Position numbers and translations under genes: made by a program | The notes under the pieces: generated by a model | Seen by the model: only the letters and a program-made list of their open reading frames with translations | What the model was told of the DNA's origin: nothing | Database searches by the model: none | In this document: positions 57,276 through 64,000 of the stretch, one piece after another | Numbering within the stretch: position 1 is the first letter of the stretch | How the letters are laid out: every line of letters starts with the position of its first letter | Assembly: GCF_000383475.1 (NCBI RefSeq) | Contig: NZ_KB911460.1 | Location: 930,001-994,000 of the forward strand | Source: Microbacterium sp. 11MF | GTDB lineage: Bacteria; Actinomycetota; Actinomycetes; Actinomycetales; Microbacteriaceae | Direction: 5' to 3' | DNA length: 64,000 bases

Positions 57276-57917
57276 TCAGGGGAGGGTGATCGTCCCCGTC
57301 GCGGGCGTGCCGTGCCGGCGGACCTTCAGCACCCGGAATCCTCGCCCGGTCGCGGCACGGGTGACCGAATAGCCCCTGTCGAGGGATGCCGCGAGCCACC
57401 GCTGCAGCGAATCGGAACCGAGATTGCGCTGCACGACGAGCCAGGCGTCGCTGCGCTCGGCGAGCCGGGGAATCCACGTCTCGAGCAGTCCGTGCAGGAC
57501 ATCCTTGCCGACACGGATCGGCGGGTTGGACCGGATGGTGCGGAAGGCGACGTCGCTCGGAACATCTTCGGGCAGCACGGCGTTGACGTTATCGAGGCCG
57601 AGTTCCGCAGCGTTGCGGCGGACGAGGTCCAAGGCTCGCTCGTTGACGTCGACGGCCCACACCGTCGCGTGAGGCGCGTCGATGGCGAGCGACAGCGCGA
57701 TGGGACCCCAGCCGCATCCGAGATCGAGAAGATGACCGCCCGCCGGGGGCGGAGGCGTGTTCGCCAGGAGCACCGCCGTCCCGCCGTCCACATGGTCGGG
57801 ACTGAAGACCCCGCCCGCTGTCGTCACCTCGACGTCGCGACCGGCGAGGGACACACGGATGCGGCGGAGGTTCTCGGAGCTGGACGGGGACGCGCTGAAG
57901 TAATGGTCGCTCCCCAT
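57276..57917 (-). CDS. RsmC-like class I SAM-dependent methyltransferase
   Basis: A 213-residue methyltransferase (MTS domain). The SAM site is LLDLGCGWGPIAL (near 63), acidic VDVNERALDL, and the base-flipping motif SNPPIRVGKD (near 129), as in the rRNA guanine-N2 enzymes RsmC/RsmD-like. The substrate is presumably rRNA. It is convergent with dapF, 6 bp apart. Confidence 0.88.
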   Translation of the reverse strand: MGSDHYFSASPSSSENLRRIRVSLAGRDVEVTTAGGVFSPDHVDGGTAVLLANTPPPPAGGHLLDLGCGWGPIALSLAIDAPHATVWAVDVNERALDLVRRNAAELGLDNVNAVLPEDVPSDVAFRTIRSNPPIRVGKDVLHGLLETWIPRLAERSDAWLVVQRNLGSDSLQRWLAASLDRGYSVTRAATGRGFRVLKVRRHGTPATGTITLP

Positions 57918-57968
57918 GCGACGAGCGTAGCGGAGGCGGTGGAAGCCGCGGGAAGCTAGAGTTCACGG

Positions 57969-59510
57969 ATGGCCGCGAGGCCGCGAAAGGATCACATGAC
58001 CGACACCACCACCCCTGCCGCGACGGACGAGCCGGTGGACCCGGTAGACCGCGTGCTGGCGCGAGCGGAGTCGCGTTCGGGGGTGCGCGTGTTCGGCGCC
58101 GCACAGGCGCTGCAGGACGAGAGCACCGTTGCCTACGGCGACACGGACGGCGACCAGTGGGACCGCGAGGAGCGCGCCGCGCTCCGCCGCGTCCCGGGGC
58201 TGTCCACCGAACTCGAGGACGTCACCGAGGTCGAGTACCGCCAGCTGCGGCTGGAGAACGTCGTGCTCGTGGGCGTCTACCCCCAGGGGTCGACGGAGGA
58301 TGCCGAGAACTCGTTGCGCGAGCTCGCCGCACTCGCCGAGACAGCCGGGGCCGTCGTCCTCGACGGCGTGCTGCAGCGTCGTCCGCATCCCGATCCCGCG
58401 ACGTACATCGGCCGCGGTAAGGCGGCGGAACTCCGCGACCTGGTCGTCGCCGTCGGTGCCGACACGGTCATCGCCGACACCGAGCTCGCGCCCAGCCAGC
58501 GACGCGCCCTCGAGGACGTCGTCAAGGTCAAGGTCATCGACCGGACCACCGTCATCCTCGACATCTTCAGCCAGCACGCGAAGAGCCGAGAGGGCAAGGC
58601 GCAGGTCGAACTCGCCCAGCTCGAATACCTCCTTCCGCGCCTGCGCGGCTGGGGTGACTCGATGAGCCGACAGGCCGGTGGCCAGGTCGGCGCCGGCGGC
58701 GCCGGTATGGGCTCGCGCGGTCCGGGTGAGACGAAGATCGAGCTCGACCGCCGACGCATCCGCACGCGCATGGCGATGCTGCGCCGTCAGATCCGCGACT
58801 TCAAGCCGGCCCGTGAGGCCAAGCGTGCCGAGCGCAAGCGCAACACGATCCCGTCGGTCGCGATCGCCGGGTACACGAACGCCGGCAAGTCGAGTCTGCT
58901 CAACAAGCTGACGAGCGCGGGCGTCCTCGTCGAGAACGCGCTGTTCGCGACCCTGGACGCGACCGTCCGTCGCGCGCAGGCGGCCGACGGTCGGGTCTAC
59001 ACGCTCACCGACACCGTCGGGTTCGTCCGCAACCTCCCGCACCAGCTGGTCGAGGCGTTCCGCTCGACGCTCGAGGAGGTCGGCGACGCGGACGTCATCG
59101 TGCACGTCGTCGACGGGTCGCACCCCGACCCGGCCGCACAGCTCGCGACCGTCCGCGACGTCATGGGCGATGTGGGGGCGCGCTCGACGAACGAGATCGT
59201 CGTCTTCAACAAGGCCGACCTGATCGACCCCGACACGCGCCTCGTGCTGCGCGGCCTCGAGCCGAAGGCGCACTTCGTCTCGTCGCGCACCGGCGAAGGC
59301 ATCGTCGAGCTGCGCGCGACGATCGAGGACGCTCTGCCGTTGCCGGCCGTCGAGGTCCACGCGCTCGTCCCGTACGACCGCGGCGATCTCGTCAGCGCCG
59401 TCCACGAGTCCGGTCATATCCTGTCGACCCGTCATGAGGAGGGCGGCACCGCCGTCCACGCCCACGTGTCGGAGCGGCTGGCGGCCGAGCTCGCGCCGTA
59501 CGCGCGCTGA
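57969..59510 (+). CDS. hflX: GTPase HflX
   Basis: A 513-residue ribosome-associated GTPase. The N-terminal nucleotide-binding domain (about 60-260) ends in the Gly-rich GAGGAGMGSRGPGETKIE linker; the G domain has GYTNAGKSSLLN (G1, near 302), DTVGFVRNLP (G3) and NKADL (G4). Two starts compete: ATG 57969, 6 nt after TAGAGT (57957-57962, leaderless spacing), and ATG 57996 with AAGGA 5 nt upstream. HflX splits stalled ribosomes during stress. Confidence 0.93.
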   Translation: MAARPRKDHMTDTTTPAATDEPVDPVDRVLARAESRSGVRVFGAAQALQDESTVAYGDTDGDQWDREERAALRRVPGLSTELEDVTEVEYRQLRLENVVLVGVYPQGSTEDAENSLRELAALAETAGAVVLDGVLQRRPHPDPATYIGRGKAAELRDLVVAVGADTVIADTELAPSQRRALEDVVKVKVIDRTTVILDIFSQHAKSREGKAQVELAQLEYLLPRLRGWGDSMSRQAGGQVGAGGAGMGSRGPGETKIELDRRRIRTRMAMLRRQIRDFKPAREAKRAERKRNTIPSVAIAGYTNAGKSSLLNKLTSAGVLVENALFATLDATVRRAQAADGRVYTLTDTVGFVRNLPHQLVEAFRSTLEEVGDADVIVHVVDGSHPDPAAQLATVRDVMGDVGARSTNEIVVFNKADLIDPDTRLVLRGLEPKAHFVSSRTGEGIVELRATIEDALPLPAVEVHALVPYDRGDLVSAVHESGHILSTRHEEGGTAVHAHVSERLAAELAPYAR

Positions 59511-59525
59511 CCGATCGGCTCGGAC

Positions 59526-61436
59526 TCAGCTGAGCGCGATCGCGGGGACCCCGGGGGTCTCGAAGCCGAACACCTGACCGAGGAAGGCCAGCTCGGATTC
59601 GAGCGCGTGCACGACGGTCTCCGCTCGTCGGAACCCGTGCCCCTCGCCGTCGTACAGGACGTAGGCGTACGGCACGCCGCGTCCGGCCAGGGCGTCGCGG
59701 ATGGCCTCCGCCTGCGTCGGCGGCACGACCGCGTCGTCCGATCCCTGCAGGAGCAGGACCGGCACGCGGAAGCCCTCCGTGTGGCTGAGCGGTGAGCGCT
59801 CGAGGTACAACGCCTCCGCCGCGGGGAGCGGCCCGATGAGACCGTCGAGGTAGCGGGCCTCGAAGTCGTGGGTGTCGGTGGCGAGCAGGCGCGCGTCTCC
59901 GACGCCGTAGCGGGAGATCCCCGCGGCGAAGACGTCGGTGCCGACGAGGGCCGCGAGCACGGTCCAGCCGCCGGCCGAGCTCCCCGCGATCGCCAGGCGC
60001 GCGGCATCCGCTCGTCCCTCCGCGGCGAGACCGGATGCCGCGGCTGCGACATCGTCGCGATCGACGACGCCCCATTGCCCGCGGAGCCGATCGCGATAGG
60101 CCCGCCCGTAGCCGGTCGAGCCGCCGTAGTTCACCTCGACGACGCCGATGCCCCGGCTCGTGAAGAAGGTGATCCGGCTGTCGGCCACACCTCCGACGTG
60201 GGCCGTCGGGCCGCCGTGCACGAGGGCGATGTACGGCGGAAGTTCGCCCTCGGGCGCCGTGTGGTGCGGGTTGGTGGGCGGGTGATCGAACGCGTGGACG
60301 TCGCCGTGGCGGCTGTGCACCGTGAAGGGGCGCGCCGGGGGGATCCACTCGTCGCCGAGGTCGGAGCGCGAGCCCACGACGAGCGTCACGTCGCCGTGTT
60401 CGTCGAGCTGCCAGATGCCGGTGACCCCGGGCGCCATCCCCGACACCAGCACGCGGGATCCGAGGGCATCCTCGACGACCGCGCGCGATCGGACGGGGAT
60501 GCCGGTCGCGCGGGCGGTCCCCTCCGCGTCGATGCGCACCACCTCGTCGGCGCCGTGCGTCCGGACCGCGACGATCCCGCCGTCCGGCAGGAGTGCGTAC
60601 CACCGGACGCCGAGCACCCACAGCCCGCCTCCGGTGTCGGCGTCCGCGGGGGCGATCGGGTCCGGCGGAAGATCGGATGCCACGTCCCGCCGCCACAGGT
60701 TCCACCGACCGGCGTTCGGCCCGGCCGAGGGGTCGTCGAGCCAGACGAGCCGGCCGGAGGCATCCCACTCCGGCTGAAGTGCCGCTGTCTCGCCGGACGT
60801 GATCGGGCGCCAGGTCGTCACGGTGCCGTCGGCGAGGTCTCCGACCCGGATCTGCGTGCGGTCCCAGGGCATGTCCGGGTGGTCCCACGCCACCCAGGCG
60901 AGGTGCCTGCCGTCGTGCGACAGCGCCGGTTGCGCGAGGAAGTCGCTTCCCCCGACGATCTCGCGCGCCTCGCCGCCGCCCTGGGGGATGGACACGATCG
61001 ATCGCCGTGGCACGGGGCTGCCGTCGTGCACTTCCCGGATCGCGAGCAGCACCCCGTGCTCCCACCGCAGGCCGCCGTGACGGGCCTGCGGGTCGTCGGG
61101 GGTGAGCGGCGTCGGCTCCTCTCCTCTGCGGAGCGACCAGACGCGCTGATCGGACTTCTCGACGAAGTAGAGCCGGCCGTCCTCATCGGTCGTCCACGAC
61201 CCGCCGCCGTACTCGTGCACGCGGGAGCGCGCGCTCCACGGGGCGGGGAGGAGATCCTCGACCTCGCCGTCGACCGAGCGCCGGATCGACGAGCGACCGC
61301 CCTGATCGGGCAGCGACTCTCCCCACCAGACCTCGTCGGCCACGAAACGTGCACCGTCGTAACGCGGCGCCGCGGCGGAGGCGTCCGCAGCGGACAGGGG
61401 CGAGATCCACGAACCGTAAGGAGCGACCGTCGTCAT
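59526..61436 (-). CDS. S9 family (dipeptidyl aminopeptidase/acylaminoacyl) peptidase
   Basis: A 636-residue prolyl-oligopeptidase-type enzyme. Beta-propeller about 30-370; catalytic domain about 380-630 with Ser in AGSSAGGW (near 480), Asp in QGSDDAVVPP (near 565), and His in GEGHGFR (near 597). No signal peptide, so it should act in the cytosol. It lies between hflX and lexA, both convergent or tandem, and is the second S9 enzyme of the window, unrelated in detail to the oligopeptidase B. Confidence 0.9.
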   Translation of the reverse strand: MTTVAPYGSWISPLSAADASAAAPRYDGARFVADEVWWGESLPDQGGRSSIRRSVDGEVEDLLPAPWSARSRVHEYGGGSWTTDEDGRLYFVEKSDQRVWSLRRGEEPTPLTPDDPQARHGGLRWEHGVLLAIREVHDGSPVPRRSIVSIPQGGGEAREIVGGSDFLAQPALSHDGRHLAWVAWDHPDMPWDRTQIRVGDLADGTVTTWRPITSGETAALQPEWDASGRLVWLDDPSAGPNAGRWNLWRRDVASDLPPDPIAPADADTGGGLWVLGVRWYALLPDGGIVAVRTHGADEVVRIDAEGTARATGIPVRSRAVVEDALGSRVLVSGMAPGVTGIWQLDEHGDVTLVVGSRSDLGDEWIPPARPFTVHSRHGDVHAFDHPPTNPHHTAPEGELPPYIALVHGGPTAHVGGVADSRITFFTSRGIGVVEVNYGGSTGYGRAYRDRLRGQWGVVDRDDVAAAASGLAAEGRADAARLAIAGSSAGGWTVLAALVGTDVFAAGISRYGVGDARLLATDTHDFEARYLDGLIGPLPAAEALYLERSPLSHTEGFRVPVLLLQGSDDAVVPPTQAEAIRDALAGRGVPYAYVLYDGEGHGFRRAETVVHALESELAFLGQVFGFETPGVPAIALS

Positions 61437-61468
61437 GCCCTCACGCTACGCGGTGGCGCCCACCCGGA

Positions 61469-62134
61469 TCACACGGCTCGAAGGACAGCGACGACCTTCC
61501 CGAGGACGACCGCGTCGTCGCCGAGGATCGGCTCGAACGCGGAGTTGCGGGGGAGGAGCCAGGTGTGTCCGTCGCGCTGGCGGAACGTCTTGACGGTGGC
61601 TTCGCCGTCGAGCATCGCCGCGACGATCTCACCATTGGACGCATCCGCCTGCGAGCGCACGACGACCCAGTCGCCATCGCAGATGGCGGCGTCGATCATC
61701 GAGTCCCCCGACACCCTCAGCATGAACAGGTCGCCCTTGCCGACGAGCTGACGGGGAAGGGGGAAGATCTCCTCGACCTGCTGCTCGGCGGTGATCGGTA
61801 CCCCCGCGGCAATGCGTCCGACCAGGGGGACCATGGCGGCGTCGCCCACGGCGGGCGCGGCATCGGCCGGGTTCTCCCCGGCGGCGCCCGGGAGGTCGAT
61901 GAGGACCTCCATAGCCCGGGTCTTGCCGGGATCGCGACGGAGGTACCCGCTCAGCTCGAGCTGATTGAGCTGATGGGTGACGCTCGAGAGCGACTTCAAG
62001 CCGACCGCATCCCCGATCTCACGCATGCTCGGCGGATACCCGTAGCGAGCGATCGACCGCTGGATCACCTCGAGGATCGCGAGCTGCTTGTCGCTCAGGC
62101 TCTTGCGCCGGCGGGTCTGCGGCTTGTCGCTCAT
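61469..62134 (-). CDS. lexA: LexA repressor
   Basis: A 221-residue SOS repressor. N-terminal winged helix ([17 protein letters not shown] to LGYLRR-like, about 12-75, with [16 protein letters not shown]), cleavage site Ala-Gly in RIAAGVPI (near 117), catalytic Ser in SGDSMID (near 143) and Lys in GEATVKTF (near 181). ATG 62134 with AAAGGAA is the start; the longer frame runs through the regulatory region. Divergent from a LysM gene, as in mycobacteria. Confidence 0.96.
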   Translation of the reverse strand: MSDKPQTRRRKSLSDKQLAILEVIQRSIARYGYPPSMREIGDAVGLKSLSSVTHQLNQLELSGYLRRDPGKTRAMEVLIDLPGAAGENPADAAPAVGDAAMVPLVGRIAAGVPITAEQQVEEIFPLPRQLVGKGDLFMLRVSGDSMIDAAICDGDWVVVRSQADASNGEIVAAMLDGEATVKTFRQRDGHTWLLPRNSAFEPILGDDAVVLGKVVAVLRAV

Positions 62135-62438
62135 GTCGTTCCTTTCACGGCCCTGCGTCCCCGCCGGCTTCCCGGGCGTCGGACGTCGAGCCGGGGGCAC
62201 TCGCCTTCGAATGTCGGAGGTTGGTGATGGGCTCTGTTCATCGAAACCGTATCCGGTGTCGATGGGATCGTCCCGTAGCCGACCGCGTGTCGTCTTCGAT
62301 CGATCTGCGGATAACCGCTCTCTTGACAGTGTACGAACATCGAAGATAGATTCGGAAGAGAACTTCGCACCCGCCCGTCCCGGCCGATGGGCGGGGGCGA
62401 AGATCTCATCTGACCGGGGTTGCCCCGAGGAGGACACC
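62135..62438. promoter_or_regulatory. lexA / LysM-gene divergent intergenic region
   Basis: 304 bp without a gene. It holds the promoter and SOS-like box of the LysM gene near 62323-62355 and must also contain the lexA promoter on the minus strand, for which I see no clear -35/-10 pair. The middle part (62230-62330) is moderately AT-richer than its surroundings. Confidence 0.7.
62323..62355 (+). promoter_or_regulatory. promoter with LexA-like box before the LysM gene
   Basis: TTGACA (62323-62328) and TAGATT (62347-62352), 18-bp spacer, one of the best promoters in the window. TCGAAGATAGATTCGG (62340-62355) overlaps the -10 and matches the SOS consensus at 9 of 12 positions, sharing TCGAAGAT with the recA box. 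LexA binding here would block the promoter. Confidence 0.65.
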
Positions 62439-62813
62439 ATGAACTCGATCACCACCATCACGCCCGCCCGTCCGGTTGCTGTCCGCACCCGTCTGCGTCT
62501 CACGACGCGTGGGCGCCGCGTCCTCATGACCGTTGCGACTCTGCCTGCCGTCGTCGCCCTGGGTGTCGGCATCCTTTCGGGTGGCGGCGCACTCGCCAGT
62601 GGCGATGCGGGCACGCCCGCGGGTTCTTTCAGCACCGTGACCGTTCTGCCCGGCGACTCGCTGTGGACCATCGCCCAGGACATCGCACCCGACAGCGACC
62701 CGCGTGACGTCATCGACGAGATCGTCCGCCTCAACGCCCTCCCGTCCACCGCCGTCGACGCCGGCGAGTCCCTCGCGATCCCCGCCTCCTACAGTGCTCA
62801 GGCGGCCGAATAA
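62439..62813 (+). CDS. LysM domain membrane protein, probable SOS cell-division inhibitor
   Basis: A 124-residue protein with a basic N-terminus, one membrane segment (about 28-52) and an extracytoplasmic LysM domain, [22 protein letters not shown] to ESLAIP (about 66-117). Build and position, divergent from lexA, match YneA of Bacillus and Rv2719c of Mycobacterium, which delay division after DNA damage. The upstream LexA-like box agrees. GAGGAGG precedes ATG 62439. Confidence 0.85.
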   Translation: MNSITTITPARPVAVRTRLRLTTRGRRVLMTVATLPAVVALGVGILSGGGALASGDAGTPAGSFSTVTVLPGDSLWTIAQDIAPDSDPRDVIDEIVRLNALPSTAVDAGESLAIPASYSAQAAE

Positions 62814-62840
62814 GGCGTCGTGACGCCCTACGATGGCGGG

Positions 62841-63914
62841 GTGAGTGCGAGTCTCGACGACCTACCCCTCCGTGACGACCTGCGCGGTCAGATCCCGTAT
62901 GGGGCCCCGCAGGCCTCCCTCCCGGTGACGTTGAACGTCAACGAGAACACCCACCCTGTTCCCGAAGACGTCGCGGACGACATCCTGGATGCTGTCGCTC
63001 AGGCGCTCCGCGACATCAACCGGTACCCCGACCGCGAGTTCACGGTGCTGCGAGAGGGGTTCGCCGACTACCTCGGCCACGGTCTCGAACCGGAGCAGAT
63101 CTGGGCGGCGAACGGTTCGAACGAAGTCCTCCACCACCTGCTGCAGGCGTTCGCCGGCCCGGGGCGGACGGCGTTCGGGTTCTCGCCGACGTACTCGATG
63201 TATCCGCTGCTGACGGGGGCGACGGGCGCCACGTACGTCAGCGGCTCCCGCGGCGAGGACTTCACGCTCACCGCGGCCGACGCCGCCGAGCAGGTCGAGC
63301 GTGCACAGCCCGATGTCGTGTTCCTCTGCTCGCCGAACAACCCGACGGGCACGCCCCTCTCCCTCGATGTCATCGAGGCGGTCTACGACGCGTCCCAGGG
63401 CATCGTGATCGTCGACGAGGCATACCAGGAGTTCGCGCCGCACGACGAGCCCTCGGCGCTGACCCTTCTCCACGGGCGCGAGCGTCTCGTCGTCTCCCGG
63501 ACGATGAGCAAGGCCTTCGCCTTCGCCGGTGCGCGGGTGGGGTACCTCGCCGCCGACCCTGCGGTGATCGACGCACTCCGGCTGGTGCGCCTGCCGTACC
63601 ACCTGAGCGCGCTCACGCAGGCGGCTGCGACCGCTGCCCTGCGGCACGCGCCCACGATGCTCCGGATGGTCGATGACATCGTCGCCCAGCGCGACCGGAT
63701 CTCCGCCACCCTCAGCGCCCTCGGGTACTCGCCCTACGAGAGCTGGTCGAACTTCGTCCTCTTCGGCGGCGTCGATGACCCGCAGGCCACGTGGCAGGGC
63801 TTGTACGACCGCGGCATCCTCGTCCGGGACGTCGGGCTGCCGCACACCCTCCGCGTCTCCGCGGGCAGTGAAGAGGAGTCGACGGCATTCCTCGAGGCGC
63901 TCGCCTCGCTCTGA
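62841..63914 (+). CDS. hisC: histidinol-phosphate aminotransferase
   Basis: A 357-residue class I/II PLP aminotransferase of histidine synthesis. LPVTLNVNENTHPVPEDV at the start, NGSNEVLHHLLQAFAGPG, CSPNNPTGTPLS, IVDEAYQEFA, and the PLP Lys in SRTMSKAFAFAGARVGYL (near 225). GTG 62841 lies 6 nt after TACGAT (62829-62834), favouring this start over the ATG at 62820, which would lie before the expected transcription start. Confidence 0.92.
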   Translation: MSASLDDLPLRDDLRGQIPYGAPQASLPVTLNVNENTHPVPEDVADDILDAVAQALRDINRYPDREFTVLREGFADYLGHGLEPEQIWAANGSNEVLHHLLQAFAGPGRTAFGFSPTYSMYPLLTGATGATYVSGSRGEDFTLTAADAAEQVERAQPDVVFLCSPNNPTGTPLSLDVIEAVYDASQGIVIVDEAYQEFAPHDEPSALTLLHGRERLVVSRTMSKAFAFAGARVGYLAADPAVIDALRLVRLPYHLSALTQAAATAALRHAPTMLRMVDDIVAQRDRISATLSALGYSPYESWSNFVLFGGVDDPQATWQGLYDRGILVRDVGLPHTLRVSAGSEEESTAFLEALASL

Positions 63915-63970
63915 GTCGCACCGCGACATCGGGCGGCGGGACGGATGCCGCGCGTCGATAGACTCGACGC

Positions 63971-64000
63971 ATGAGCACCCCCGCGTCCCGCACCGCCTCC
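63971..64000 (+). CDS. start of a CDS, probably imidazoleglycerol-phosphate dehydratase (partial)
   Basis: Only ten codons are visible (MSTPASRTAS). ATG 63971 follows TAGACT (63959-63964) after 6 nt, the leaderless pattern. The position after hisC and the RTAS start make hisB likely. Confidence 0.5.
   Translation, partial: MSTPASRTAS

Noticed and set aside
62230..62300. Additional SOS boxes upstream of lexA (TTCATCGAAACC and TTCGATCGATC segments)
   Set aside because: They lack the symmetric TCGAAC-N4-GTTCGA arrangement; fewer than eight positions fit.

Overview
The window is high-GC (about 70% by eye) actinobacterial chromosome. Gene content and order point to the family Microbacteriaceae, most likely Microbacterium or a close relative. 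The evidence is ThyX as thymidylate synthase, a DUF5302 and a DUF3046 protein, ClgR, actinobacterial SOS boxes, GTG/TTG starts, and many genes whose -10 element lies only 6-7 nt before the start codon (leaderless mRNAs). No insertion sequence, phage gene, CRISPR array or rRNA was seen. The only tRNA is tRNA-Thr(TGT).

Layout. 1-1917: 5' part of a UgpC-type sugar ABC ATPase, a membrane-anchored DsbA-fold protein without its CXXC, and tRNA-Thr with a terminator. 1989-4513: a TerC protein behind a yybP-ykoY (Mn2+) riboswitch, followed by a CNNM/CorC transporter, a probable metal-homeostasis operon. 4564-9373: an unknown protein, oligopeptidase B, and a PiT phosphate transporter with a small membrane partner. 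9410-17135: single genes and small operons (cAMP phosphodiesterase-like enzyme, MerR plus aldo/keto reductase, aspartase, DUF4190 protein, FAH-family enzyme, PrsW protease, YceI, FKBP). 17303-32570: rpsO and pnp, neighbours in most bacteria, stand 12.7 kb apart. The insert holds a 2OG-Fe(II) oxygenase, Lrp/ald, an acyltransferase, a flavin monooxygenase/reductase pair, DedA, a glycosyltransferase-SGNH hydrolase fusion, and a DctA transporter with its two-component system.

32786-64000 is the conserved actinobacterial block dapB - thyX - dapA - rnj - ftsK - pgsA - cinA - clgR - recA - recX - miaB - miaA - dapF - hflX - lexA - LysM gene (the order of the Mycobacterium tuberculosis Rv2773c-Rv2719c region), then hisC and the first codons of probable hisB. 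Lineage additions include a degenerate aldo/keto reductase, TauE, OsmC, a thioredoxin/DUF4395 pair, a drug-type ABC exporter, a hydrolase/TetR pair and an S9 peptidase.

Themes: lysine/DAP synthesis (dapA, dapB, dapF); RNA turnover (pnp, rnj); tRNA modification (miaA, miaB); SOS response (recA, recX, lexA and a LysM gene, with LexA-type boxes at recA and the LysM gene); C4-dicarboxylate metabolism (dctA, a DctSR-like pair, aspA); and metal control. The items most worth a second look are the abundant GGATGC/GCATCC hexamer that overrides codon bias, the riboswitch that moves the terC start, the GT4-SGNH fusion, two proteins that kept their fold but lost catalytic residues, and the SOS-linked LysM gene. 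I found no obviously new multi-gene defence or biosynthetic system.
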